Below are positions 1 through 8,182 of a stretch of 51,141 bases of DNA, piece after piece. Made by a program: the position numbers and the translations under genes. The notes beneath the pieces were generated by a model that saw only the letters and a list, made by a program, of their open reading frames with translations, did not search any database and was not told the DNA's origin. Position 1 is the first letter of the stretch. Every line of letters starts with the position of its first letter. This stretch comes from Gammaproteobacteria bacterium (GTDB lineage: Bacteria; Pseudomonadota; Gammaproteobacteria; UBA6429; Thiohalophilaceae), in contig JAOULO010000021.1 in assembly GCA_029881995.1 (NCBI GenBank), forward strand, positions 1 through 51,141. Reading direction: 5' to 3'.

Positions 1-324
1 ATCCAGACCGGCCTGATTACTGTCGATAACCGACAGGATCTGATACTTCTCTGATTGGCGCACCAGGCCATTGGCAGTCTTGCCATCGATTTTTCCGAAG
101 TTCGCTTCGCAATAAACAATCGCTGTCGGAACATATGTCGATTTATTACCGGTTCTCGGCAATGCACACGTTGTCTCGCGTTTGACAAAAGAAAGCGGAT
201 TAGTGAAGGAAAGCGGTTTTGTTGATTTGGAGAAGGTAGTAAAGGGAAATAAGGCAGGTCTGTTAAGTGATAGGCTGGTCGACACAGGCGGCGCCTGTTG
301 CGAATAAGGACGTATTTTAGTCAT
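1..324 (-). CDS. DUF1611 family protein, N-terminal part (cut by window edge)
   Basis: The leftward frame begins at an ATG at 324 and stays open for 108 codons to the left edge, so only the N-terminus is present. After a basic, Ser/Pro/Thr-rich stretch of about 60 residues comes TAIVYCEANFGKIDGKTANG and then KYQILSVIDSNQAGLD. I recognise this as the start of the DUF1611 Rossmann-like N-terminal domain. Some DUF1611 members (DgcN) act in D-glutamate catabolism as N-acyltransferases; whether this one does cannot be told from the fragment. The unconserved first 60 residues could mean that translation starts further in, but no better start is obvious. Confidence 0.75.
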   Translation of the reverse strand, partial: MTKIRPYSQQAPPVSTSLSLNRPALFPFTTFSKSTKPLSFTNPLSFVKRETTCALPRTGNKSTYVPTAIVYCEANFGKIDGKTANGLVRQSEKYQILSVIDSNQAGLD

Positions 325-809
325 GATAATTCCTGGGTTTGGACTCAGAGGAAGCGACAGAATCGTTCCGACCAGATCCAGCCAGATGTCAACGAGAAGT
401 CCCCACTAAGTAGTGGATTGTTGGAGTGCTAAGTATAACACAGGCCAGCTTCATTAACCGGCAGATGACACTCATAACACTCTGACGCAGTGATAAAACC
501 TGCTCAATCACAAACGTAAACAACCAGTTAGCCATATAAATAAAATATAAATTAAACTGTGTTAAAGGGCACTTCTAAAGCGGAAAAACCACGAAAAACC
601 GGAGGCAACTACTAATTATTTCTTATATTAGAGAAAACTGGGTTCTGACACCGATTCTGCCCCCTTTAGTTAGTGATAGTTAGTATTCTATATAAATAAT
701 TCTGTTATTTTTATCACCACCCCCTTGCCCCCTCCTGCAATGAGGGAATGTGATTAAAAACTGGGGCAGAGACTGACCCCGTTACACCATTACAGACCTG
801 TGAGATTTC
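325..809. other. Intergenic region with small inverted repeats
   Basis: No convincing gene is visible in these 485 bases. They hold a 14-bp palindrome, CCACTAAGTAGTGG (403-416), upstream of the DUF1611 gene, which could be an operator. A GGTTCTGAC/CTGCCCC stretch (641-663) is partly mirrored by CTGGGGCAGAGACTGACCCC (761-780). Such GGGG(T/C)AGA-type motifs often mark degraded mobile-element ends in gammaproteobacteria, but no transposase is present here. Confidence 0.5.
619..640 (+). repeat. Left copy of a 22-bp imperfect direct repeat
   Basis: The sequence beginning TTTCTTATATTAGAG and ending AAAACTG matches 19 of 22 positions with 3876-3897. The two copies lie outside the three-gene operon 810-3667. 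A GGTTCTGAC motif directly follows this copy (641-649) and also occurs about 135 bases after the right copy. Chance is possible because the sequence is AT-rich. Confidence 0.4.
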
Positions 810-2702
810 TTATTTTGGTAAATTGATTGGTTTGGCAATCAAGTAACTCGTCGGCGGCTTTTCACCTTTGTAATCCAAACCCAGGCTTTGTTGATAGGCC
901 AGGCCTTTTTTCTCATCTACGTATATCCATAGGCCGTATTCCTTAAAAGGAACACTCATAGTGGTCTTCTTTCGTTTACCAGACTTTAAATTAATAGCCG
1001 TAATCTGCAAAAAATCACCTGCATCAGGATCGGTCAAATTGTATAAACGAGTGGGGCGATAGACGTAATTTTTTGTCATCATCATCGGATAGGAGGATAA
1101 AATACTGTGCCTGATGAGTTTATGTTGGGCCAGCAAATTATCGTCAATGCTGCGTAATATACCAATATAGATTGCGATATCAAGATTTAATGCGGCTTCA
1201 AATAAAGCTAAACCTGCGTATATTTTGGCAAATGAATTATCAATTTGTCCCGACATTTGCTCAGACTTGTATTCCCAATAATCTCCCTGCGACCTGGCCC
1301 AATCTGAATTTCTATAGTGCGTATTCGCTGAAGCCTGAGTGATTTGATATTGCGGCCCGAAAATATTTGTCGGAGTGAATTTCTCCTGTTTGTCCCTAAT
1401 TGATATTTTATTACGCAACCGATTTATTGATTTTTCTACGGCACTCAAATCAGCTGCCGGACTAATACCTGTTATCCCTTTTCTATAAATTATCTTTCCA
1501 GTTGTCGCTCTATAGGCTGCGATAGTCATTTCGCCAATAAACACTACATTTTTACCAATTAATCGCAGAATGACAGGATATACACTCAATTGTGACTCAG
1601 ACACATGTTTGTTATAAACGATATCTCCAGAAGAGGGTTGAATGGCATACAGGTGTGTTGGAGAAGCACCCAAAAGTCTTCCTCTATATTCGATCAAATT
1701 ACTTACAATTTGATGTCTATCATTAATGTCTCTTACCCATTTTAAACGACCTTTATCTTTTTTGACGGCCATAATGAGTGGCTTAACCGATTTGATTGAT
1801 TCAGTTGTGCCTCTTAGGTAAATATATTTATTCCCAGGATCAATAGATGTAATGTGATAACGCGAAGATAGTTTGAATTTCCAATCGACTTTACCCGTTT
1901 TAGGATTAATTCGATAAAACAGTTTGTTTGCCGTATGGATATATAGCCTATCTGCATGAAGTACTGGTGCCGCATAAGCTGGATCATAGGCGACATTGCT
2001 TATTTGCCACTGTTTTTTTCCAGTTGAGGCTTTAAGGCTAATCAGACTTGTGCCCGGTATCAGAATACTATTTTTATACATAACGATTTTGGGAATAGAC
2101 TCACCAATAATTTCTGCTGAGAAATGCCATTTTGATTTATTGGAACGAAAATCGACAAGTTGATATTCGACATTATTTCCAGATTTTGCGGCAAGCACTA
2201 AATATTTTTTACCTAACGCCTGCACATTAATATTTCTGGATGAAGGCAGCTTCCTTTCCCAGACTTTATTACCCGTTTTGGAATTCACTGAATGCAGCAG
2301 AGTATGTGATTTGAAATCAAAACGTAAAATTGTATTTTCTTTCGAAGCAAATATTACACTAACTTCATATGCGTTATCAGGCAACGAAGTTTTCCATAAT
2401 GTCTTGCCCTGCTTTAGATCAACAACTCTTATCTGGTCTTTTCTTAGGTTCTGGTTATAGTTCTTTAAGGTCAAAATAGCTAATTGTTCATTTGCAACAA
2501 TCATCTGGTCAATGACACGTTGCCCCAGCTGAACCTTCCACTTCGGCGATTTAAATTTTTTCGCCTCTGAATGCATTTGCTCAGCCGATGCGTATGCGCT
2601 CACATCAACGTCTGAGTCAAACATTCCAGCCTGACAAGCTGACACACCCAACAAGTTATGCATGATAATGGAGACAACCAACATTATTTCATAATATCGC
2701 AT
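810..2702 (-). CDS. Exported PQQ-type beta-propeller protein (BamB/quinoprotein-like repeats)
   Basis: This 630-residue protein has an N-terminal hydrophobic export signal with a lipobox-like VSAC at residues 20-23, so it may be a lipoprotein. Between about residues 60 and 420 there are repeated G-K/T-x-x-W segments (GKTLWKTS, GNKVWERK, GKKQWQIS, GKVDWKFK, KGRLKWVR) typical of PQQ-like eight-bladed propellers. The C-terminal 200 residues are not repeat-like and I do not recognise them. No dehydrogenase catalytic motif is apparent, so a binding or scaffold role is more likely than quinoprotein catalysis. It is the last gene of a three-gene leftward operon, starting 7 bases after the lipoprotein gene. 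It is distinctly AT-rich. Confidence 0.7.
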   Translation of the reverse strand: MRYYEIMLVVSIIMHNLLGVSACQAGMFDSDVDVSAYASAEQMHSEAKKFKSPKWKVQLGQRVIDQMIVANEQLAILTLKNYNQNLRKDQIRVVDLKQGKTLWKTSLPDNAYEVSVIFASKENTILRFDFKSHTLLHSVNSKTGNKVWERKLPSSRNINVQALGKKYLVLAAKSGNNVEYQLVDFRSNKSKWHFSAEIIGESIPKIVMYKNSILIPGTSLISLKASTGKKQWQISNVAYDPAYAAPVLHADRLYIHTANKLFYRINPKTGKVDWKFKLSSRYHITSIDPGNKYIYLRGTTESIKSVKPLIMAVKKDKGRLKWVRDINDRHQIVSNLIEYRGRLLGASPTHLYAIQPSSGDIVYNKHVSESQLSVYPVILRLIGKNVVFIGEMTIAAYRATTGKIIYRKGITGISPAADLSAVEKSINRLRNKISIRDKQEKFTPTNIFGPQYQITQASANTHYRNSDWARSQGDYWEYKSEQMSGQIDNSFAKIYAGLALFEAALNLDIAIYIGILRSIDDNLLAQHKLIRHSILSSYPMMMTKNYVYRPTRLYNLTDPDAGDFLQITAINLKSGKRKKTTMSVPFKEYGLWIYVDEKKGLAYQQSLGLDYKGEKPPTSYLIAKPINLPK

Positions 2703-2709
2703 AACTCAA

Positions 2710-3264
2710 TTACCTAATTGAATTGGCAACAGCTATGAAATCGTTATAGAGCCTTTTGTTTTCTTTGGTATCAGGCATATTGGCATACATATGGTAAGTT
2801 CCACCATCGATGTTGTATGCCGTATACATCCTGAATGGCATCCTTCTCCCCCCCACCGTAAATGTACCTCTGAAAATTTGCATAATTGCACGATTAGGTA
2901 GAGACATTTCTCTAGTGACACGCTCTGCATCAGGCATAACCTCTGGCACTAAACCTAGCACTACGATTTTTCCATAACGCGCATCTCCCATAAATGGTTT
3001 TTTCATTATCACCATTTCCCCGAGCTTTTTATGCTCAATTAAAACAACTGTATCACTTGCTTTGTAATTTTTTGTGATTTTGGGGTTGTTTTTCCAACCC
3101 GCTGGCAAGCCCAGCTTAACACCATTGATAGTTGTCATTTTAACCTTAGAAGGCTTAAACATTTTGGCTGGCATATCAGGCGCAGTTAGCGTCACTCCCA
3201 GGCACGCAGCAAGAAAAACAAATGATAAACCCAACACGAGAGGCTTTAACATATATCTATTCAT
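2710..3264 (-). CDS. Hypothetical lipoprotein
   Basis: I chose the ATG at 3264 because GGAGAG lies just upstream and it gives a clean lipoprotein signal (basic MNRYMLK, hydrophobic core, lipobox LAAC); the frame is open 19 codons further upstream. The mature part is about 160 residues, basic, and predicted to sit at the outer membrane, as there is no Asp after the Cys. A segment with VTREMSLPNRAIMQIFRGTF and a Tyr-rich tail (YHMYANMP) suggests a small beta-sandwich, but I recognise no named family. It lies between a small secreted Cys-rich protein (28 bases upstream) and the beta-propeller gene (7 bases downstream), so the three are probably made together. Confidence 0.65.
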   Translation of the reverse strand: MNRYMLKPLVLGLSFVFLAACLGVTLTAPDMPAKMFKPSKVKMTTINGVKLGLPAGWKNNPKITKNYKASDTVVLIEHKKLGEMVIMKKPFMGDARYGKIVVLGLVPEVMPDAERVTREMSLPNRAIMQIFRGTFTVGGRRMPFRMYTAYNIDGGTYHMYANMPDTKENKRLYNDFIAVANSIR

Positions 3265-3292
3265 ACTTATTCTCTCCGGTTGAAGGAAAAAC

Positions 3293-3667
3293 TTATTTTG
3301 CCATAGCCTTAAATTTTGCACATGCAGGGGTGTTTATTCGTGCTTTATATGACTTATTGTGCTTCTTCTTAAATTTATCTGCAGCACATGCAGCACTGGA
3401 TTTACTATAGGATGTTATTTCATCCATATCTTCCAGATCATCAGGCACATCATCTACACACGTTATTACATATCCTTTCAACTCTTTACTACAATTAGTC
3501 TTACTCACATTAAAACAGCTTGTATAGGCATCAATACACACTGTTTCATCAACGGTATCTTGCAAAATTTCAACCAATGTTTTTTTGTCCATCAGGCCGG
3601 CTTGAACAGACAGTGGCAGAAACAGTGCAAATATTGCAACAAAGTGCTTAATTGATATTAATTTCAT
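3293..3667 (-). CDS. Small secreted six-cysteine protein
   Basis: The 124-residue product begins with a Sec signal peptide (MKLISIKHFVAIFALFLPL, cleavage after SVQA). The mature part has exactly six cysteines, in ETVCIDAYTSCFNVSKTNC, YVITCVDD, AACAAD and TPACAKF, which fits three disulfides in the periplasm or outside the cell. The C-terminal third is lysine-rich (KFKKKHNKSYK). A GGGGAG ribosome site precedes the ATG. It is the first gene of the leftward three-gene operon of exported proteins. I recognise no family. The even cysteine count and the operon position support a real gene. Confidence 0.65.
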   Translation of the reverse strand: MKLISIKHFVAIFALFLPLSVQAGLMDKKTLVEILQDTVDETVCIDAYTSCFNVSKTNCSKELKGYVITCVDDVPDDLEDMDEITSYSKSSAACAADKFKKKHNKSYKARINTPACAKFKAMAK

Positions 3668-4052
3668 TTTTTTCTCCCCATTAGGTTAAATTACTAATTC
3701 AAATATATGCCTCACTATCAGGCTGTCAGGCCTGAAGTATCGGAGTTACTAAACTAGACACCGCTATTGGGCAAAAGGATTAGTTGGGAAGGGATGAAAA
3801 ATTGCTTTTTTCAGATAGAACCCCTTTAAATTACAAAGGTTTCTCAATCATAAAGTTGTGGATATATACCCATTGTTTCTAATATTAGGAAAAACTGTGC
3901 GACCTGAGCTTCAGTGAAGATGTGCTGAATGACAATTTTGTCTGGAACGAAATCGGTCATATCTAATATGCCCTTCAGGACTGCGACCAAGGATGGTCGC
4001 AGACACAACCGAAGGGGTACTACTGGTTCTGACCCTGGTTACATTAGCTGAG
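3668..4052. other. Intergenic region, probable promoter of the three-gene exported operon
   Basis: No gene is visible in these 385 bases. The right copy of the 22-bp repeat lies at 3876-3897. A hairpin CTGCGACC AAGGAT GGTCGCAG (3979-4000) is followed at 4021-4040 by ACTGGTTCTGACCCTGG, which resembles the motif after the left repeat copy. The leftward promoter of the gene ending at 3667 should lie in the AT-rich part nearest that gene. Confidence 0.45.
3876..3897 (+). repeat. Right copy of the 22-bp imperfect direct repeat
   Basis: It matches 619-640 with three mismatches. See the left copy for what the pair may mean. Confidence 0.4.
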
Positions 4053-4526
4053 CTACACAGGCTTGACGCGGAAGATACCAGCATCCAGGGAGCACACTAC
4101 AACACGTGTTGCAGAAGGCAGGCTATCCATTCCTGCATCTCTGTCCAGCTCGACCTTCCATGTTATGCCAGAGTATTTTGTGGAACCAGGTTGAGTCAGG
4201 CTTATGTCCTGCTCCAGTACAAACTCAAGGCCGATCAGGTCACTTGTTTGTACCTGTTGTGGGGTGCTGTTGGCCTGGATTCGCTGAAATGGTTTCCAGA
4301 GTAATACGCCATAAGCACCTGTAAAAATACCAAAACTGGCTATGCCGCTGATCCAGCCTGTCGGTATTAACCCAAACTGCATTAGCACACCCGTGGTGAC
4401 GGCACCCAGTCCGGCGAAAAACATGACCAGGGTAGAAAAACCCATCACCAGCACTTCAAGGGCCAGCAAAATAAAACCTAACGCTATCCAGAAGCCTGCC
4501 TGATGGCTGTGAATATATTCAAGCAT
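4053..4526 (-). CDS. ybbJ: NfeD-family membrane protein, partner of the SPFH protein
   Basis: The 157-residue protein has an N-terminal tail, three or four hydrophobic helices (about residues 10-80, containing GFWIALGFILLALEVL and the Gly-rich FFAGLGAVTTGVL), then a soluble C-terminal OB-fold-like domain of about 65 residues (DLIGLEFVLEQD, GITWKVELD, ATRVVVCSLDAGIFRV). That is the build of short NfeD proteins such as E. coli YbbJ. Its start overlaps the end of the SPFH gene by 8 bases, the usual arrangement for NfeD/stomatin pairs. The family is thought to help organise membrane microdomains with the SPFH partner. The final Pro-Val tail follows a normal-length domain, so the gene is intact. 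Confidence 0.88.
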   Translation of the reverse strand: MLEYIHSHQAGFWIALGFILLALEVLVMGFSTLVMFFAGLGAVTTGVLMQFGLIPTGWISGIASFGIFTGAYGVLLWKPFQRIQANSTPQQVQTSDLIGLEFVLEQDISLTQPGSTKYSGITWKVELDRDAGMDSLPSATRVVVCSLDAGIFRVKPV

Positions 4527-5493
4527 TCCTGCTATTTCCTTTATCTGTTTGCTGCTTGTTTAATGTATTAATGATCGTCATTGCTTCGGCCACAAGATTT
4601 GAAGCGCTACTCTGATTATCGGACATCAGGACAACAGATGACTCTTTGGCGATGGCTTCCTTGGCTGAAATGGCCTTATCTGCCAGCTCCAGCTGAATGG
4701 CCTTTTGCCCCTGATCAGATACCGCCACATTACCAATCACTTCCAGCGCTCTGGCTTTGGCATCGGCGACGGCCAGGATAGCCTGGGCCTCACCCTCAGC
4801 CTGTAGTATCTGTTCTGCTTTGTCTGCCTCGGCAGATAAAACTCTAGCCTGCTTATCACCTTCTGCGACATTAATGGCGGATTGGCGTTCGCCCTCGGAT
4901 TCGAGAATGGCGGCACGTTTTTCACGTTCGGCCTTCATTTGTCTTTCCATCGCTTCCAGAACGGAGCGTGGTGGTTCGATGTCTTTAATCTCATAACGTA
5001 ACACCTGCACACCCCAGGGGACAGCGGCTTCATTAATGGCAGCTACAATGTTTATATTCAGGCTTTCACGTTCTTCAAAACTTTTATCTAACTCAATTTT
5101 ACCTATTTCACTACGCATGGTGGTTTGAGCCAGCTGTGTCACGGCATATGTATAACTATCTACGCCGTATGAGGCCTTGTAAGGGTCCAGTACTTTTAAA
5201 TACAGCACACCATCAACAACCAGGGAGATATTGTCCTTGGTAATGGCCGATTGACTGGGGACATCTACCGCCTGTTCCTTTAATGTTCGGTGATAAGCCA
5301 CCTTATCAATGAAGGGTATTAAAATATTTAATCCTGCCTCCATGGTTTTATTGTATTTTCCAAACCGCTCAACGACATAGGCCATATTCTGAGGCACAAT
5401 TTTAATTGACGTCTTAACCAGCACGATCGCCAATATCGCAAAACCAACCCAGAAATTAAAAATAACGTTTAAGAAACTATCGAACCCACCCAT
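4519..5493 (-). CDS. qmcA: SPFH/Band 7 (stomatin-like) membrane protein, QmcA type
   Basis: One N-terminal membrane helix (about residues 12-28) is followed by VPQNMAYVVERFGKY, the hallmark start of the Band 7 domain, which runs to about residue 190 and includes VLYLKVLDPYKASYGV and GVQVLRYEIKDIEPP. A long Ala/Glu/Lys/Arg-rich coiled coil follows (KAEREKRAAILESEGERQ), then a short polar tail. Length (324 residues) and order match E. coli QmcA. SPFH proteins form large oligomeric cages at the inner membrane and can modulate the FtsH protease; that role is known for relatives, not shown here. It is the upstream gene of the pair with the NfeD protein. Confidence 0.9.
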   Translation of the reverse strand: MGGFDSFLNVIFNFWVGFAILAIVLVKTSIKIVPQNMAYVVERFGKYNKTMEAGLNILIPFIDKVAYHRTLKEQAVDVPSQSAITKDNISLVVDGVLYLKVLDPYKASYGVDSYTYAVTQLAQTTMRSEIGKIELDKSFEERESLNINIVAAINEAAVPWGVQVLRYEIKDIEPPRSVLEAMERQMKAEREKRAAILESEGERQSAINVAEGDKQARVLSAEADKAEQILQAEGEAQAILAVADAKARALEVIGNVAVSDQGQKAIQLELADKAISAKEAIAKESSVVLMSDNQSSASNLVAEAMTIINTLNKQQTDKGNSRNA

Positions 5494-5736
5494 TTTTCCT
5501 TTCCTCTCACAGATAAAATATTTTTTATTGACTGACTGTAATCAAGCAGAAAATTTAGTCATGTATATCAGTCGTTCACACTTACTGAGTGCAAAGATAC
5601 TACTAATAATTCAGTTTTAACAGAATTTAGGGGGTTACATCAATGTACGTCACCCCTTCACGCAGAGGGATTAATTGAATGGCTATTTATTAAACAGCAT
5701 TAGCAGCAGCTAACATAGCCCGTGTTCCCTGGCCTG

Positions 5737-6366
5737 TTATGCACCCAGCATCCCTTCAATCAAAGGGACTATCTCATCATACGTCCGATAACCTCTGGCA
5801 ATAAATTCATACGTGGATTCTTTCTGTAATACCAGCGAGGGAAAACCTCTGACGCCGGCCTGCTGTGTTCCCTGGAAGTGTTGTTGGGTTCGTTGCCGGG
5901 CCTTGTCACTATTATAAAAGGCCAGGAATGTGTCCGGCTCAATCTCATATTGCCTTGCCAGCTCGGCAAGATTCTCTTCCTTAGTGACATCAAGCTGGTC
6001 GACATAGAAGGCCGATTGAATACTGCGAAAGTAGGGAAAGATATTGCTGGCATCCAGTTCGGCCATGGTGATCACGGCACGACTGGCCGGTTCGGTATCA
6101 TAGATAAAACCTTCCGGCATGGCATTGTCAAAGCTGAAGGGCTGGCTACTCATACTATGCACTTCATGCCAGTGATGGAGGATTTCATCCCGCAGGTTGG
6201 AAGTGATGGATTCGGTTGTTCCCGGTCGCAGCCCCCCAAGCATCAGGGCAATGTTGATTCGATCCGAATACTGCGCATGCAGCTTTTCAAACACCGGCGA
6301 AAAACCCCAGCACCAGGAGCACATGGGATCGGCAAAATACCAGAGGATGGGTTGTTTATTCATCAT
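5737..6366 (-). CDS. DsbA/FrnE-like thioredoxin-fold protein
   Basis: The 209-residue protein opens with a beta strand and a CxxC active site, DPMCSWCWG (Cys16 and Cys19), followed by an all-helical insert and a C-terminal half with GVRGFPSLVL, where the Pro is the cis-proline loop of the thioredoxin fold. There is no signal peptide, so it is cytoplasmic, like the FrnE/DsbA-like oxidoreductases. The MCSWCWG motif matches the family that includes FrnE and 2-hydroxychromene isomerase-like relatives. The substrate is unknown. Its ATG overlaps the TGA of the TetR gene upstream (4-base overlap), so it is co-transcribed with and probably controlled by that regulator. Confidence 0.85.
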   Translation of the reverse strand: MMNKQPILWYFADPMCSWCWGFSPVFEKLHAQYSDRINIALMLGGLRPGTTESITSNLRDEILHHWHEVHSMSSQPFSFDNAMPEGFIYDTEPASRAVITMAELDASNIFPYFRSIQSAFYVDQLDVTKEENLAELARQYEIEPDTFLAFYNSDKARQRTQQHFQGTQQAGVRGFPSLVLQKESTYEFIARGYRTYDEIVPLIEGMLGA

Positions 6367-6977
6367 TGATTCTCATACAACAGGCGCAGGTAATCGCGGT
6401 AATGCAATATCTGTTTTGCCAGGCTCTGCCTGTCCTGCAGCACCCTTGAGACAATGATGCCCCCTTCAAGACAGGCCGATAAGAGATCGGCCAGTTCGTT
6501 CACATCGGTGGCGAATCTGGGTTGATAACTATGTTCGATCACCGTCAGTTGTTCAGCGAAAATCTTGCGCCAGCTGAGGATGCCTTCCTTGTTCTTTTGA
6601 ATCACCTCATCATCGAATTGTTGGCTTTCATAGGTAAAGGCCGCTACCAGGCAACCGGGGTGGGTTTCGGGTAGTTCCGCCATGGCCTCGGCCAGTAGTT
6701 TGAGAAAGATCAGCATCTGTTGCAGTGGGTCTTCGCTCAGTTCACGCGCCCGCTCCATTAGTTGCTTAAAGAAGACATCGTCCGCATCCAGGTATCGGTT
6801 CAGCAGGGCCACCGCCAGCTCATTCTTACCCTTGAAGTGATAGAAAAAACCACCCTTGGTGATGTGTGCCTGGGCAATGATTTCATCGATTGAAGTGCCG
6901 GCAAAGCCTTTTTGCAGGATGATACGCTCCGCCGTCTGCATGATGCGGTTTTTGGTGTTCTGTGCCTTTTCGCCCAT
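6363..6977 (-). CDS. TetR/AcrR-family regulator
   Basis: An N-terminal TetR helix-turn-helix is clear (AERIILQKGFAGTSIDEI, then ITKGGFFYHFKGKNEL), followed by a helical ligand domain with HPGCLVAAFTYESQ and ACLEGGIIVSRVLQD, like the AcrR-type C-terminal domain. The frame is open to a GTG at 6989, but the ATG at 6977 has GAGG six bases upstream and gives a normal N-terminus (204 residues). It is translationally coupled to the FrnE-like gene. A palindrome 20 bases upstream is probably its own operator, and a weaker copy lies nearer the divergent methyltransferase gene. Small molecules or redox stress are the usual triggers, but none can be named here. Confidence 0.88.
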   Translation of the reverse strand: MGEKAQNTKNRIMQTAERIILQKGFAGTSIDEIIAQAHITKGGFFYHFKGKNELAVALLNRYLDADDVFFKQLMERARELSEDPLQQMLIFLKLLAEAMAELPETHPGCLVAAFTYESQQFDDEVIQKNKEGILSWRKIFAEQLTVIEHSYQPRFATDVNELADLLSACLEGGIIVSRVLQDRQSLAKQILHYRDYLRLLYENQ

Positions 6978-6997
6978 CCCCTGCCTCACTTCCTTGC

Positions 6998-7022
6998 AAA
7001 ACTATACCGACGGTATAGTTTT
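6998..7022. promoter_or_regulatory. Palindromic operator for the adjacent TetR regulator
   Basis: AAAACTATACC-GAC-GGTATAGTTTT is an inverted repeat with perfect 11-base arms and a 3-base spacer, 20 bases upstream of the TetR start. TATAGT and TATACC inside it could also be -10 elements, so binding would block transcription. Assigning it to the adjacent regulator is inference from position, which is standard for TetR autoregulation. Confidence 0.75.
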
Positions 7023-7096
7023 TTTTGCCCAAAATGGTGCATCAATGGCTGCATATGTAACTTATTGATTAACAGCACATTAATAATTGAAAAGTC

Positions 7097-7109
7097 CATA
7101 CCGCCGGTC
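7097..7109. promoter_or_regulatory. Possible second, degenerate operator of the same TetR
   Basis: CATACCGCCGGTC shares ATACCG-N-CGGT with the centre of the operator at 6998-7022 but lacks the outer arms. It lies about 85 bases before the methyltransferase start, so the same regulator may weakly affect both directions. The match is short. Confidence 0.35.
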
Positions 7110-7191
7110 CACTGCTATTTGTCGCTGCCGGGCGTAGACTTTTTTCATACCAACTGGTCTTTTTTAACCAATCCAACATAAGGAGTCAATC

Positions 7192-8127
7192 ATGAGCAAG
7201 TATCGCCACCAACTACCCCTGAAAAGCGGGCTACCCTTTGTTACCGATGCCGGTCTGGAAACTGAACTGGTGTTTAAGGAAAACTATGACCTGCCCGAGT
7301 TCGCCTCGTTCCCATTATTAAAGAGTGAAAAGGGGCGTGAAGATATCCAGGACTATTATGCGCATTACATCGATATTGCCCGGCAACACGAGACCGGGCT
7401 GGTACTTGAGGCCCCGACCTGGCGTGCCAGTGCCGAGTGGGGTAACAAACTCAACTACAACGCCGATGAACTGGCGTGGTTTAACCAACAGGCCATCGAG
7501 ATGCTGAGCAAACTGCGCGATGAGGCCGAACTGGCACAACCGATTGTGATCAGCGGCTGCATTGGGCCCCGTTATGATGGTTATGATCCCGAGTACTACA
7601 TGAGCGTGGCGGAGGCCGAGACCTATCACACGGCGCAGATCGAAACCTTTAGCCAGACCCAGGTCGATGTGGCCACCGCCCTGACCATGACCAGCATTAA
7701 TGAAGCGCTGGGTGTCACTCGTGCCGCGATGAAATTCGACATGCCGGTGATCATCTCCTTCACCACGGAGACTGATGGCAAGCTGCCCTCCGGTGAAAGC
7801 CTGCAACAGGCCATCGAAACAGTGGACAGGGAAAGCTATGCCTATCCGTTTTATTACATGGTCAACTGTGCCCACCCCACTCACTTTCAACATGAGATCA
7901 ATGGCGATGACATGTGGACCCGACGCATCGGAGGTATACGCGCCAATGCCTCCTGTAAAAGTCATACCGAACTGGATGAATGTACCGAATTGGATAGTGG
8001 CAACCCACAGGATCTGGGTCAGCAATACCGGGCGCTTAAATCACGCCTGAGTAATCTGCATGTACTCGGTGGCTGCTGTGGTACCAACCATCAGCATGTG
8101 CATGAAATGGCAAGGGCTTGTTTTTAA
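7192..8127 (+). CDS. mmuM: Homocysteine S-methyltransferase family protein
   Basis: This 311-residue TIM-barrel enzyme should transfer a methyl group from S-methylmethionine, or a related donor, to homocysteine, making methionine in the cytoplasm. It starts TDAGLETELVFKE (family start DGG/AG-x-x-T-E-L). The three zinc ligands of the family are visible: Cys226 in YMVNCAHP and Cys295-Cys296 in GGCCGTN. VISGCIGPRYDGY is the other conserved loop. Length is normal. AAGGAG lies seven bases before the ATG. The gene is divergent from the TetR/FrnE-like operon, and the 214-base gap carries one strong and one weak TetR operator. MmuM is the best guess, but the methyl donor (S-methylmethionine or a betaine) cannot be decided from sequence. 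Confidence 0.88.
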   Translation: MSKYRHQLPLKSGLPFVTDAGLETELVFKENYDLPEFASFPLLKSEKGREDIQDYYAHYIDIARQHETGLVLEAPTWRASAEWGNKLNYNADELAWFNQQAIEMLSKLRDEAELAQPIVISGCIGPRYDGYDPEYYMSVAEAETYHTAQIETFSQTQVDVATALTMTSINEALGVTRAAMKFDMPVIISFTTETDGKLPSGESLQQAIETVDRESYAYPFYYMVNCAHPTHFQHEINGDDMWTRRIGGIRANASCKSHTELDECTELDSGNPQDLGQQYRALKSRLSNLHVLGGCCGTNHQHVHEMARACF

Positions 8128-8141
8128 ATAGGCAGGTACAT

Positions 8142-8168
8142 GACTGGGAGCAAAATATTCTCCCAGTC
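8142..8168. terminator. Hairpin terminator between convergent genes
   Basis: GACTGGGAG and CTCCCAGTC form a perfect 9-bp stem around a 9-base AT-rich loop, 14 bases past the methyltransferase stop and just beyond the end of the convergent small gene. The T-tract is short (CTTACTTCT), so it may be a weak terminator serving both directions. Confidence 0.6.
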
Positions 8169-8182
8169 TTACTTCTACTACT

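Noticed and set aside
7318-8025. Long leftward frame of 235 codons opposite the methyltransferase gene
   Set aside because: It is wholly inside a clear homocysteine methyltransferase with zinc ligands in place; the antisense product has no family features.
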